A stretch of 64,000 nt of DNA from Daphnia pulex (Eukaryota; Arthropoda; Branchiopoda; Diplostraca; Daphniidae): assembly GCF_021134715.1 (NCBI RefSeq), contig NC_060024.1:6510001-6574000 (forward strand), given 5' to 3'. Under the pieces are notes generated by a model. The model was given only the letters and a program-made list of their open reading frames with translations, did no database searches and had not been told where the DNA came from. The position numbers and the translations under genes were made by a program. Position 1 is the first letter of the stretch. The number at the start of each line of letters is the position of its first letter. Positions 31,401 to 45,362 of the stretch are shown piece by piece.

Positions 31401-32112
31401 CCGAGACGTAGGTCCAGTTGTAGCGCTGGACGATCTGCAGCATGGCCATGGCCTGCAGCTCGTCCGGAGGCACAACCCGCAGGAAGTAGCCGAACCGGTT
31501 CTTGTCGCTCAGGTCCCTGGACGTGGCGCTGTAGCCGATCTGAGGGATGTGGAACAGTTGGAGCAAATTCTGGACCTGGATGCTGACGGCGCTGGACCCT
31601 GGACCGATCACGCCAACCAGGACTTTGCGGCGCTTGTTTTGGTTGGCCGCCGTGGGCGTTGTGATGGTCGGCGGGGTGTGGTTGTGATAGGTTTTATTGT
31701 TGCCGCTAGATGGGGCGACTGGCGAGGCGGCCACAGCGTCGCGGATGAATTCCAGGGTCTGTTCCAGGGCCACGGGGGCGTACCAGCAGTCGTCACGGAT
31801 TTCGACGCCCAGCCGGATGCCCGGCAGGATGGCCGGGTCCTTGTTGATCCGCTCGATGGTCTGGAAAGTCGCCTCGGCCCGCTGGATGCCGTACTCCTCC
31901 CAGATGCGCCCGCACGTCCGCATGTGGGCCGACTTCTGGTCCGGCTGCTCGTGCATCGAGAACAGGTAGCCGATCGTCATGTCGCCCTCCAAAATGGCCG
32001 TTTTACGCTGAGTCCACTGACCCCGACAACCACCGCAACAACAACACAACAGCAACAACAACACGGTCATCCTGCTGATGGAAATATTCTTCAGTTCAAC
32101 CATCAAGTCCAT
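25411..32112 (-). CDS. mGluR: metabotropic glutamate receptor, group I (mGluR1/5)-like
   Basis: Ten exons, all in consistent phase, give 1,194 residues: 32,112-31,139; 31,073-30,578; 30,503-30,240; 28,410-28,287; 27,528-26,663; 26,569-26,463; 26,384-26,316; 26,242-26,121; 26,052-25,923; 25,843-25,411. The signal peptide contains TVLLLLLCCCC. The ligand-binding Venus-flytrap domain (about 45-490) has EYGIQRAEA, GVIGPGSSAVSIQVQNLLQL, YSATSRDLSDK and SDGWADR. The cysteine-rich domain (about 550-620) has CSEPCQRGQIK and CCWQCVPC. The family C seven-helix domain (about 636-890) has TNRIARILAGSKK and NFNEAKFIGFAMYTTC. A Ser-rich cytoplasmic tail of about 300 residues follows. The wording of these motifs is closest to mammalian mGluR1/5. 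The family couples glutamate to G proteins at synapses. Loops rich in Ser, Asn and Gln are inserted in the binding domain. The leucine at 482 is unusual (see findings). TTG at 32,118 precedes the chosen ATG. Confidence 0.95.
28411..30239 (-). other. large third intron of the mGluR gene
   Basis: A 1.8-kb intron between the exon ending RGQIK and the cysteine-rich exon. AT-rich, with TAGGCCTATA motifs (about 28,277 in the neighbouring intron, 28,790, 29,541). I see no gene or structured RNA in it. The other long intron (27,529-28,286) is likewise empty; the remaining seven introns are 65-93 bp. Confidence 0.7.
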
Positions 32113-35100
32113 AGGCAATTAACAGCAGCGCCTCAGATTCCTGATTATTCAAATGGAATCAAATTTGCATATACTTTAACATCAATTAGAATATTTATAA
32201 ATATTAGAATGTATATATACAATCAGTTGAGACAAGTAGTATCCGATGCTGATGATGTGAACTAATTCCATGACTCGGATGAATCAATGGCAATGACGAA
32301 ATCACTTCCATTGACGGTAAAATATCAAATAGCCAGCGGCGCGCGCGGGATGGAACCAAAAGAATTTCCCCGAATATTATTTAACCAATTGAGGAACACG
32401 AGCGAGCGATGTCAAGGTCTCGCGGCTGCTGGCGCTCGACTGGCTGCTGCTAGCCCCTTCCAGACTCAGCACGCCCGTCTGTGCAGCACTGCTGGTTGAT
32501 AGTCGCCGGGAGTCTGCGCACATCACAGTTCGTCCGCTCAGACAGAACATATTGGCAAAAGGTTTATATTCTTCTCTTTTCTCTTCTTCCAGTGTATACA
32601 TATAACAACAGGTGAATATCATTATACGTGATGACTTCAGCTCAGCACAGTCGATCTATGCAAATGTGCTGGGCAAGCGGACATCACATTAAGTTGCTTT
32701 CCGTAAAAGGAAATATTTAAATATAGTTATTACCCATTTCTTTTTTCTTATTAGAATAGACAAAAGCGGCTGAAGGGTTTTAAAAAATCCCCGGGTTTAT
32801 TGTGCTTTTTTTGGCATTTGAAATAAGAGCGGGAAAATGAACGGAAGTGAAATGAAAAGAGCGGGAATAGGAGACTTAACTATAATTTGAATTTGTTTGA
32901 TTTTTCTCATTGATGCAAAAAGGTAAATCATTTATTTAAAGATATTATAATCTTATATATAATGCTCTTTTTCTCAGCTATAAAGATTTCAAACTGGCCC
33001 CGAGGGTCTGAGCTGCTGGAAAAAAAGTTGCTGTTGCTGCGCTATGTATTTTATGGCCCACTGCTGATTTAGGAAGTTTATTTCTCGCTGGATTTTCGTT
33101 ATTTGTTTAAATAGTTTAGCTGAGAAAACCGCCTACTCTCCCGCGCGCCCAGTCACAACATGCAGCACCAAAAACTTTTGTCGGTATACGGCGCCAGCAC
33201 ATCAGGTGCTGCTGCTGCTGTGTCTCATTTCCCATATCTTTGCTTCAGCTCTGATGCGTAGCTTATCTACAGCGGCGCTATGCAAGCGCCAGGTACGCTA
33301 TGTAGAAGCGCATTTCGTGCCCAAGGCATTTTTCGTGTGAGCGTGTCCTTTTTACAAAGTTTTATTATAACTCACGCTCCCTCATCCTATATCTTTCTAT
33401 GCGCATTTTGGAGTATATTATAATATTATGCACCGCTCAGTTAAATTATACACGCAGCTTAAAAAAAGAAAAATGTTTTTGCTGGGAAACCTATAAATTT
33501 GAACGTCCTATTACGCATAGGGCAGCAGATAGTCTTCGTATATGGATAACATGGTTTGACCTTGACTTTTCTGCTGATTGCTGCGCTGCATATACCTTTC
33601 CTAGTATAAAATTGTTTTCGGTTATTTTTATTTTATTTTTTCGGAAAGTTATTTTCTCTTTTTCAGCTGAGGTCGTTGGGTTGTTGTCCTTCGGTTGTCC
33701 TCGGGAAAAAAAACAAAAGACGCGCAGTTGATGGACTAAATATTTCATTCAAACCAAACAAAGCCTTTCCTACTATGTTCCTACTAGGCCTATCCAATAA
33801 TTGGCAGGTGCTGTTCTTTCATTTGAACGAAAGAGAAAATGAGCGCATTCAAGTGTTAATATAATATAATATCAGCTGGCGTTGTATGTATAAAGTTTCA
33901 CACGTCTAAATATGGTTGTCTTATATTATTCTGATGCTGCCATCACAAAAAGTTTGGCAGATTTTCTCTTTTCATTTTATATTAGTGACTTTGGCCGGAC
34001 TTATTTATATTTATATCAATCGTGTATTTATATATTTACTGTGTGCTGCACATGGGAGCGGATGTTTGTGGATGGGAATATCCTACAAGAGCGTATATAC
34101 TTACATATAAAATACGGATTCGGGTATGTTTATTTAGGTGCTGACCTACTATCTAAAAAAAACAAGTCAATTATTGATATTAATATACTATAAAAATAAA
34201 TTCTTTCATTTGGGCCAACATTGTCGTCTTTTCTCGCATTCCGTTTTCTATGACGTGCTGCGGGGGCTCAAAAGTTGATTATTAAAATAACTTTTCTTGT
34301 CTGCCGCGCTTCCTATATTCGTTTATGACTTGGTCGTCTATTTATTAATAAAACGGACGATGAATGCATGTATAACATACCATATAACTATCTAAACAGC
34401 AGCACAGTTTTCGATCCAGCAGCAGCAGTAATATATAATAACATTACAAACTATAGGAATATTATCCAAATATTCTTTTGAATCTCGAATGAACCGAGAC
34501 AAAATATATATATATCGGATATATCCATCAGCAGAACAGTCAAGATGTATCTCTAGGCACTTATAATACCTATATGCATAGTAATAATAATTGGGGCGAG
34601 ATCCCCGCCAGCAGCAAAGCTGTGCTGCTATATGTGTTTCTCTCTGGCCGTTATTGTCTTCAGCGTGGGAGAGAGAAAATGCTGCTATAGACGAAACTTG
34701 TTTCAATATAATATACTACACAACTGTACAGCTCTCTCCGTGCATGCATCACATCCATCAAGAAGCCTACCGGCACTCTATGGAGTTGTATATACACACA
34801 TTCACTCCTCGTATATATACTACCACACACAGATGTGCAGCACTGAAATCTGCCGCGGGGCCTTTTATTGTCCCCTACACATTTCCATGTTTCAATTGTC
34901 TCTCTACTCTTCTATATTGTGCGTTGTATTGTAATAGATAAGATGCTGTATACTACTGACGCTGTTGGCCAAATATACTAGACACTTTCCAGCGCGTGTA
35001 TATAGTATATATGTTATACTATATTTTATACTCGCCAAGTTGAAAATCTAACGCCCCCGGCTTGCATCAGCACCAAATAATGAGATGTTCTATTATATGC

Positions 35101-37044
35101 TGTAAAAGTGTGTGTTTTTTTTTATATTCCCATTTGTTGCTGCTGTTGCACTCTGTTGATGTGCGTGTATGTGTATTGTGTATGTATAAGATATTTAGCC
35201 CAGCATGCATGGGTGGCCACTTTTGATCGAGTTACAGTTTCAATCATCCAGCAGGGCCCTGGTACTCTTATCTGATATCTAAAGGCTATTTGATGTCCTT
35301 ATACATGCAGCATTATCGACCAGCATTTATAATCATCAAATGATGTAACGCATAGATATACAATATAATCTGCACATGATACATATAATAAGCTAAATTC
35401 TGTTTAAGCATGTTTTACAAGTATAGCTACTCCCATGAATAGAGCTGTATAATATTATATGATTATATCATCATTCAAAGTGCATGTTCTATAGATTTAT
35501 CGCAACTGAAGCGAATCTACCATATTATATATTTTTTGCTGTACATATTTTGTATGTACAGTATACATATAAGAAACCTGTTAGAGCACATATGTATATA
35601 CCGACAGCAGCACTAGGCTATAGGCTATAACAGGTATTATATAGACTCCTTTCATTGCATGGTTCCACTGGGAAGGAGCTATATACCTATATTCCAAATA
35701 TCCTGTATGAATATAACCATATTTACATTTATCTATAATACCATATACGCATGTTATAGACTGGGCATTGTGTCGTACGCTTTGAAATCGACATTGTAGA
35801 ATAAACTCACGTGAATCGAGTTCTGCTGTAGGACTGCAGTACCTATATAGCTCGTGTGTATATAGTCATACAAAAGAATATAGGCATAATAAAAACATAA
35901 TAAAAAAAAGAGGAATACATCACATGAGTATATATAGGGCTATAATACCAATCAGGTAAATGTATAAAATCTATCAGTAAAATCAATTTTCGCTATATTT
36001 CGTCTGAACTTCTTTTTTGTTGCATCAAAAGAGTAGCCTATAACAAACGAATTTTGACATTTGCACTCAGTATATTCTAGCACATGCAGGATGAATAGGA
36101 ATATAGAAAGTACATCTGTCTTGCACTTTGATTTGATGAAATGTGAATCAGCTAATAATATTAGAGGCCTCTGACATTTGATGCAATTGAATGTCAATGC
36201 CATCTTATATATTATAGGCCTACGTGCTGACGGTGTGCTGTATATCTATACACACTCACCTTCGTATAATGATGCCATATAGTATTAGATATCCGCTCGA
36301 CACACAGCGCAAGTATATAGTTTACCCCAGTCGACCCCAGCAGCACGAGGCTATGTATTATTCAGTAGGGCTAAATATAATTGGCCAATTATCATAGCCT
36401 TTACGACGAATTGAAAGGGGGAAAACAGGTCATCTCGCATATTAATGTTACATCTTGTGCATTATATAGGTATATAGACAAACACAACGGCCCAGCATGT
36501 ATATAAGAGAGTTTGCTGGGGCCCATGCATCAAATGTCACGCAACAGAGAAACATCATATTATAAGCTGCTATAGCTGCTGCTGTGCATTCCACGAAATA
36601 TGTAACCATATGTGTATACAGCAATGTCTTGTGTGTGTCCTACTTATATATGCTGCCGCTGTACATACGCTCCCCGATATTATATATCTATTTATCGATT
36701 CGGTGTGACCGCCTTTTATAGACATAGCCTACACACAGCCGTTACGCAACACAAACACGCACACACGCCATCCGCATATATATCATATCGCACTATTTTA
36801 TCGGACTTTAGATTTTTGCGCAATGATATATATAGGCTACCCTCGTTGGCCCCCCACTAAAAAGCAAACACGTCGTCTTTGCCCCGCGGCCATCAATCGA
36901 TCGCCTTTATATACAAGGATATCGAGTCTCTTGAATCTTATCCCCCCCCAAAAAAGTTATAGAAGGCTTGATGGCTGTTTTGTATTTATATACGTACGTG
37001 TATGTATAAGATATTGCATGTCTAGTGGATTATATAGTCCAGCG

Positions 37045-37080
37045 AAACGAGAGAGAGAAAGAGAGAGAAAGAGAGAGAGC
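37045..37080. repeat. GA/GAAA microsatellite
   Basis: A purine-only run of about 35 bases made of GAGA and GAAA words. Confidence 0.8.
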
Positions 37081-40000
37081 GGAAAAAGGTCAAAAAGGAA
37101 AGGACTCGGCCAATCACGAAAAGGGGGCGGAAAAACCTATCAATAACACGCCAGCACTGCAGACATCCGTTTGGCTTGAACTGCTACTGCTGCTGCTACT
37201 GCTGCCGGACTTGTGTGTGTGTGTAGATATAAATATAGTAGTATTGTATAGGCTATACTACCGAGACGACGTTTTATTTATATATGCGGCCCGGCATCGA
37301 TCTGCAATGTGCCACATTTTATATATAGACCGATATAGACAGCAGCATTTGTCTTTTGTATATATTTTTTTTTTTTTTTTTCATGTGTTTCCCGCGTTTT
37401 ATATTTGGGTTTTATATTTTTGTGGGGTATCTTTTTATTGCACTTGATTTCCTTTGATTTATATTTTGTCTCGCCTCGGTTCACAACACACGGCCAGCAG
37501 CCGATATTTTATTTTATGTGCTATAGAAACATTATTTATATAAATGTATTGTTCTGTCTCTTAAAAATACATAGCCAACCACGCAATTATTTATTGTCCC
37601 CTCACGTCTGCTGTTGACAAAACGTGACGAACCCGATGAACCTGCTGTGTCCCTTTTTTGATGGGAAAAATGTCTTTTTTATAGATTTAGCGCGCGGCGA
37701 TCGATATTATAAATCACACAGAGCGTGGAAGCAGCAAAACGAAATTACATCACAGCATCCAGCAGCAGTTGTGTCATTATTTCTCGTAGCCTACTATAGC
37801 TATAGCTACTGCAGAGCGAGAAACAAAACCAACAGAAAAGAATTCAGTATACTCCGCCATGCACTAACTTATGGCGACAAAAAAGGGGAAACGTCAGCAG
37901 CAACAGCGTCACCATAAATCAAAAGTCGCCCTGTGCATGTGCGCTGCAGCAGTTAACATTCTATATGTATTATTGCTATTATAATATAGATCTTTTTAAT
38001 GCTATATGCTATGCTGGACGTGCCTACATATTCTTGTTTTTATTATATAAGATATATAATATTATAATGGTGGACTATAGTGCTGGACCATATCATTGCC
38101 GAATGGACACACACAAACGAAAGAATACAGAATATTATTATTATGATTATTTTTTAAAAAGATGGAATATACTTGATGACCACTTATTGTGCAGACTACT
38201 AGAGAGTCATGACATCAATTTGTCTCATGATATATGAATTGATGATATGTATCATTCGTACAAAATTGACGTATATAATTATCTTGCGGAAGAAAGAATT
38301 AACCTCTTGATCGCCATGACATATAAAAGAATATATTAAAATAAATGATCTAGCTCTTCTCTATCTAATATTAAATCGGGTTTGATGGGTTTTGATGACC
38401 TGCTCCTGACATTTATTATAATAGTAAATATAATAGTATAATGCCTAGCTTATTATTTTCTCGTTATATGTATACATTCTGTGATGTGCTTATAACAATA
38501 TATTTCAACTTTGTACAAATTAAAACAATATAAATGATTGCGTATTTATAGAAACTAGCCTATATAATGCCGAAATGCATATAATATATCGAAGCGCGGG
38601 TGATGAATTCTTCGTGATGATGAACTTTTGATAAAAATTTATTGCAAATGATCAATACTCTTCTTCTTGTTCTGATTCTGCTGGGCTGCTAATGCTGTCG
38701 ACTGATGACTTTTGCCGGAGAGTTTGACTGGCAGGAAATCAGGGCAGCACATCATCGTCTTCATCGTCTTGCACATGTAGAAAAAATCTACTGGGCCGGG
38801 CGTGAGCGCCACCATTTCAACCATTTCTTCTTCTAGACAGTGTATAGCCGACAATATATTTATGCATGCGAATTGGCTGCTGCCCCCCTTTTCCACCCCA
38901 TCATCACCCGGCGCGATCGACACACTTTTGAGATCCACTTGCTGTATGGCGCTGCTTTATGCTGCTGCTTGGTGGGTTGATGGAGTTATAGGCGAGAAAA
39001 GAGGAAGAGCCTCAGCGCGGCCATGTCCGCTGTCGTGTCCGCTGTCGAGTCCATCAGCACTTTACATGCATAATGAATTGGCCGGCGCATCGTCTCCTCT
39101 ATACATTTATCTGTATTTCGTATTATATTTTATCTCCTTTTCCAGCTCGTATTTTTCTACATTATAGATATTTCGCCGCTCATTTCCAGCTGTTTTAATT
39201 TGTCTATCGCATTACAACACACCAAAATACGAATATCCAGACAGAGTTTGACATGTCAAAATACATATTTGATCTATTATTATTTATTTTTTAAAACAAA
39301 AGTGTTTGAAGCTTTTGACTGGGGCCAGAAATGAATAACCGAAAATACCCGCAACATTTTCGTGGTCAATGGAGCGAGAGACACTTTTCTGATGATGGTC
39401 TTCCCATATAGCACATATTATAGTCCCGCCCAACATTGCAGAGAGAATGTCTTTTATATACTGGAACGAAAAAAAAGTGGCGAGCAGCAGCGAGCAGCAG
39501 TAGCAGCAGTCAAAGACGTGCCTCCAGCACTATATATTCGAAAAAGAAATGACCCGTACTGAAATTGCTATATAACATATATAATACTCCGTCGTCCGGT
39601 TCCCCCTCTCCCTCCGCTATAACATTCGACCGCCTGTTTTTGCTGTGTCGAGGAATGACACCAGTGTATTATATATAGGGTCACTTTTTTATAGACCATA
39701 TACTATAAAAGTCCTGCCCAGTATAGCACTCCTTTTGTGTGTGTGGTATATAGGACTATGTCCGCTGTGTGTGTTGTATATAATACATCAAGTGGGCCAA
39801 GTGGCACGCCCTTGTTGCTTGATCTACTTTGTCTTGCCATCACTCGTGTCGCTGCTGTGTAGGTATTATGGGACATGGCTCTGATGTACTATACACATTT
39901 AGCTGGGCAAATGATTTATAATGGTTGTATTGACTGGTTTAGATAAGTATATAACTATATATATAACCTATAGTATAAAGAGTCGATTAAAACGTCGTTT

Positions 40001-40768
40001 GTATCGATCGAAAAATGTCCTGTGTTATAAGAACTGGCAGTACATATAGTATATATACAGGCAATCGATTCGAAAGTTCCCTGATGTGTCCAACTTGTCT
40101 TTTAAATGTCCGATAATGAATGGAAGAATAGAAAAGGTGAATCAACTTTATCACAATAATAATATAATTTTATAGCTTTTTATATTAAAGAGATAAAAAT
40201 GTTTGCGGAAAACTTTTAGGCCGAATCGAAGTTAAATAGACAGCATAGGCGTTTGCCTGTGTGCTTCTAATATATAGTTCAGCACAAACAGTCTATTATT
40301 CATAATAATAGGGTACATAAAAGGGGGGGGGGACATGCTGCCATATGAATAAATCGATATTTAACATATTCTTCAGCATATAATGACCTATCAAAAACAC
40401 GCCTTTAACCGTGTTTTCACACAACATCGATATTTTTCTAGCCTTTCTGATCTCAAACAATTGGGGTTAAATTGAATATAGTCAGTAGATGCGTAAAATA
40501 AAGGCCAGCAAATGCAAAAGAAAATATGAAAATAATATAGCTATCTAATAAGAATAAATATTTATGTAATTCCGTACTCTCTCTTGTCTCCACCAGCGCA
40601 TTTAGAATATATGGAGCGACGAATTCGCTTCACTGATTTCCAGCACACACAGGGAAAAGCGCTGACGCACATATAAATTTCCGCCCTGTCACACCCTCTA
40701 ATAGCTCGTGCCTATTATATAATAACAGCTCGACAAACCATCAGCAAGTGCATGCTGGCATTTGGGTC

Positions 40769-40788
40769 TACGTACGTATACGTACGTA
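40769..40788. repeat. perfect 20-bp palindrome
   Basis: TACGTACGTATACGTACGTA equals its own reverse complement. It is two tandem TACG-type palindromes, possibly just an alternating purine-pyrimidine microsatellite. Confidence 0.8.
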
Positions 40789-43700
40789 AATATTTAATGT
40801 AAATGTATCCAAAAGTAGATAGATAATAAATCTGAGCCAAAAATGTCACAGTGAATTTCATCGCCCATCAGCAATATAGATATTATATAATATTAATACA
40901 TACAGACGATCTGTGCTGTGTATTAACCGCGCATAAATGTGATGGCCATTATTTAGATAGATAGGATAGAGCCACGCCCTGCTGCTGCTGTCTAAATGTA
41001 TAAAAGCTTTTGATTTTTATTATATCGACTCGATTAATTTCGCATCACGTTTTTCTATGGTGCTGCGGCTCTTGGATCTATTGTCTGTCACGATCCCCCT
41101 TGTGGTGTATAATAATAATGGCCCCCCTTTTCCTATTATATATCTATGAAGAGAGAAAGAGAGCGAACGGAGAAGAGATGACAGGAGACGGACAGATCCA
41201 GATATAATATATAGATTGGCTTATCAATGCAATCATTCTCTCTCTCTATATAGAGCTCTCTCTGTGCGCTGATGCTTTTATATCGAAATGTGCTTGTGTG
41301 TGTGTCTTATATATTGTATATATAACCCATCATTATTAGCACCATCATCCGTATGCTGTGTGTGTAGAATTATATCAAGAGACTCTTTATATAATATTCT
41401 CTCTATATATAAAGCGATCACTTTCAAAACCTTTTCAAATCCGAGCTGCCATCCCATCGTTGGCGCCATGGTGATGAATGATTCACTCCGCCCCATACAA
41501 TTGGAATTTGTCTTTATGGGATCTAATATATGAATCTTCGTTTTTTTAAAGGTTAGGCCTATATCTTTATAATGGATGGTAGGCTACTATATACCCAATT
41601 TGTCGTCTATATTGTATCCAAGGCCTATTTTTTGAAAAAATCGATTTATATCTCCCATATAAATAATGACAGATAAATATACTTTCAACACCAGCTGCTA
41701 TAGGCAAAATCTATACGTCTGGACCTGAAGGCCGGTAATATTCTTATAGGAGACGTGTTATAAATATGCATGGTATTCTTTATTAACTTTATAATTTAAA
41801 ATAACAGAACCGTGATGCATGTATATAAAATGCTAGCTTGGCGTCTATATAAACAGTTCGATTAAATATTGGCAACTTTTCTATAGGTTATAATAATCAA
41901 ATGCAGACGGCGCGTGAACGCCTGCTGCTATTATGTTTGACAATGATCAATCGAAATCCCGGTTTCGATTAGCAGAGAGAGGAGCCAGCAGCCATCAGTC
42001 ATAAGTCTATATAGTCTATAGTCTGGGTGCTGTTATAGGCCTTGTTCAATCAGCTTAAAAAAATTTAATAGCTTTATGGACGTTTGTATATGTGATACAA
42101 AAAAAGGAGGATTTTCAAATTTCAAATATGAAAAGAATTATATATTATTACATGTGTATGTAATCCCCTCCACGTGTAATCTCCTGTACCATTATTATAC
42201 CCGATTATACCTTTACATCCTTAATATATTATATTGTAACAAAAGACCACATTATATAATTTTCTTATAAATCCTTGTAAGTCTTATCTATTTAATCAAA
42301 TATTTAAGTGAAAAAGAAATCTGCTGCCATGGTAATAATAAATAGCCATGTAAGCCCATCAGAATGGCACTTGACCTGGATATGTCTTAATAGAGTATAG
42401 CTATATAATACAGCGCAATCAACTCCCGCGCGATCGATAAACACATAACCAGCGCAGCAAAAACACGGGAAACCTTTCTTACATGAGATAACCATATAAC
42501 ATCTAATACTATATAAGAGCAGCAGCAGCACTTGGCGACGACACTCTACCAAAATAAAAAGAAATAGACCATCAGGCTGATGGCCAATTAATTGCCATTC
42601 TTTTGACTCTGTTTCAGACAATGACCGGTGCTAAACAATGTCGCCATCTTACAAATGCTGTGCTGCTGATGTCTGTTGTCGATGTGGGTGTAGTTTGTAT
42701 ATGTTTTATAAGACCAACAAACACAGCAGCAGAGCACAGCACAACATCCGCGCGACGTCTATAAAGCTGAGCGCACGCAGCAGCATCAGCTGTGCAAATA
42801 GACAAGAGCCGATTATATATATTAGATGCTGCTGCGTGTTCGGCGAGGCGATCACTGGCCAACCTCCTCTAGCACTTATACAGCAGCACCAGCAACATAT
42901 AGTTCCCTGCGTCCATGTGTATTTCGCTCTCTATATGTTTGTATTAGAAGTGTACTGCTGATGGTGTGCTGTTAGAAGGGAATCTAACAACGTCCCAACA
43001 TCAAAGTTTATCAATAAGACACACGGAAAAGACTCGGTGAAATGACGTCAAATGGTAGTAGCCCAGCGGCAACAGCAGCAGCAGCGAATAATATATAAAG
43101 CCCAAAGATCAAAAAAGAAATAAGAGAAAAAGACCTAGAGACCGGCTTATCTAATATTATTAAGTCGAGAGAGAAGTGCAGAGTCCTGTCTCGCGGTATT
43201 ACACATACGCATGCAGCACAGCAGCATATATAGCCAAAGCAGCGGATGATGGGCAGCAGCTGCTAGATGCGCATTTTCACACACAGCATCACAGGCATCA
43301 CTTAATAGACCATCGCCCCTATATAATTCCAAGTATTCAACTTATAATATTGACACAAACTTTTGGGCTAGAGGTGATGAAAATTGAATGGGCGTGTATA
43401 TAACATTGCTGAGCCCATCCACAAAAGTTAAATCTCAATAATTCGACGTATAGATTTTGGAATCAAATGAAAATAAGCTGAGACTTTGATCTTTTATTGG
43501 CATGGCGAATTGCTTGTTTGATAATATAGCATATCGCTCTATAGCTCTGAGACTCCCCTTTGGTCTCTTATTATTGCGGTTAGCGCAGTGGAGTGGACAT
43601 AACGAGGACACACAGGAAGTTTCCGAGACTCTCTCTGGCTGCCGGTGCGCGTCTGATCAAAAATAATATCTATACTCTAAATATTATATAGAGATAATAT

Positions 43701-44451
43701 TTTATAATAGTTTTGTTTTCTATAATATCAAATGAAAAATGTCGTGCTGCTGATCGATTTATTTGGGTTTATTTGGGTTTATATAGATGCTGCTGCTGTT
43801 GGCTGCTCAATACTTACTGGGAAAAATAGACGCTGCTTGCATATAATCTTAAGTAGTTCTCGAGTCACATGTTGTGCTGTGTCGCTCATCGGCGATGATT
43901 TTGTCGGGACCGGAAATGGAAAGCGAGGGGGGAAAGAGGATGGAACTCTCGTCGTTTCGTTCGGAAGCTCTTTATCCCCCACCCAGCAGCAGCACCCTTT
44001 CGATTGCACCGAGCATCAGCTCTTATATAATAATCTGCGATGATGATTGAAAACTCTCTTGGCTGCTGCTGTCACTCGACGCTGCTGCTGCTGCTCCGTC
44101 ATCATCATCATGGCAGCGTCGAAAACTTTATCGATGCCAATTTGAAAGATAGAAAATAAATTTACAAATAAACAAATAAGTTTCTTCAATCGTTTTCAAC
44201 ATCACGAAAAGTGATGGGGATGGATGGATGGGGCGTGTTATATTTTGTTGAAATCATTTGGGGCTGAAGACTTAAGAATTTGATAGATAATTGCCGACGC
44301 ATTGTCCTTGAGAATTATTACGTCACCCTTTCCCCCATTCTGAAACTATAGAAAAGGTGCGGGACGATATGCATGTCGCGCGGAAATTGTCTACAAAGGG
44401 AGAAAAACAAATGACGATCATGGCGGGGGGTTGAGGGGGGATGGACGGAGG

Positions 44452-44485
44452 ATATAAATGGGGGTGTTGAACGGGTCTGTCAACA
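44452..44485 (+). promoter_or_regulatory. TATA box and start region of the Pro/Tyr-rich gene
   Basis: TATAAA at 44,453-44,458 lies about 110 bp before the start codon. A CTGTCAACAG sequence about 25 bp further on could be the initiation site. This is a typical strong tissue-specific core promoter layout. Confidence 0.55.
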
Positions 44486-44568
44486 GCAGGCTGTCGGCGG
44501 AGATTGAATCATCTGCTGCTCTTCATCTCGTAGGCCTTTCTTCATATTTTTCATCGCTCGTGTACAAA

Positions 44569-45362
44569 ATGGGTAAAATTATTACATTTAACTTGATTTG
44601 ATTGTTTTAATTCAATTGTTTTTAATTGTATTGTTGTGTTATATAGACGGACACTGTATCGCCGCCCTGGTGGTTGTCTGCCTGATGCAATTGATCGACG
44701 CTCAAGTCTACTATCCTCAGCCGGTGCCTGTTACAACAACAACCACAACAACAACGGCTGCTCCGACGACAACAACAACAACAGCAGCGACAACAGTTGC
44801 TCCGTTGCCCATTACCACGACGCTGGATCCACTGGCACCCGGCAGCCTGGCTTTAATGAACTCGATGATGGCCAACATGATGAACATCATGTCGATGTAT
44901 CCGCCACCACCACCTCCTCCACCCATGGCCTATCCTCCTCCTCCTCCCGCCAATCCGGCAGGAATAAGTTACTACAACTCGCCACCTGTTGCCGCACCAC
45001 TGCCGCCCAGCAACTACTACGAGCCACCTGCTCCTTACGGTGGAATGCCTCCAGCACCTTACGCCCAGCAGCAGCAGGCCAGCAGTTACGTCACAACCGT
45101 CCGTCCTCCGACTCCTTACGGTGTGGTGCCCATCAGCAGCGGATCGCCTTATTATCCGCCACCACCAACTCCTTACGGCTCGACTTCATTCGGACCATCC
45201 AGCGTCTACGGTATGGGATTCCGGCCCACTACGACTTACTACGGCAACGCTGCTGGATACCAAGCAGCACCGCAACAGCAACCGTACAGCAACAACTACG
45301 CCGGCTCGTATTACCCACCCCAGCAGCCGATGAACATCGCCTATCACGGAACGACCTGGTGA
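44569..45362 (+). CDS. secreted Thr-rich, Pro/Tyr-rich structural protein
   Basis: Two exons: 44,569-44,572 (ATG plus one base) and 44,647-45,362, with a 74-bp intron (GTAAAA...TATAG). Joined, they give 239 residues beginning MDGHCIAALVVVCLMQLIDA, a clear signal peptide cut near DAQ-VYY. A short run of Thr with Ala and Pro follows. A central part has Met-rich MMANMMNIMSMY and poly-Pro, and the C-terminal half has Pro-Tyr-Gly motifs (PPAPYGG, TPYGVVP, PPPTPYG, SYYPPQQP). There are no Cys residues after the signal peptide. The composition suits an extracellular matrix or cuticle-type structural protein, but I do not recognise a named family. A very short first exon before a signal-peptide exon is common in arthropod cuticle genes. 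The TATA box fits strongly induced expression. Confidence 0.75.

Larger units (their letters stand above)
32120..44440. other. 12-kb gene-free stretch upstream of mGluR
   Basis: No reading frame here has coding character; all are short and broken by TATA-rich sequence. The stretch holds many CAGCAG/CTGCTG runs (for example about 33,205, 34,418, 37,190, 40,980, 43,075 and 44,085), TAGGCCTA motifs, a GA tract at about 37,045-37,078, a T run at 37,366-37,381 and a G run near 40,324-40,334. It may contain mGluR promoter, 5' UTR exons or enhancers, but none can be pinned down. Confidence 0.6.

Noticed and set aside
26678-32265. Open frames of 287 and 369 codons on the plus strand opposite mGluR exons
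   Set aside because: They are GC-rich shadows of receptor exons 1 and 5; their translations show no known domain and break at the exon borders.
38639-39167. Overlapping frames of about 100 codons on both strands
   Set aside because: Low-complexity composition, no splice partners and no recognisable domain.
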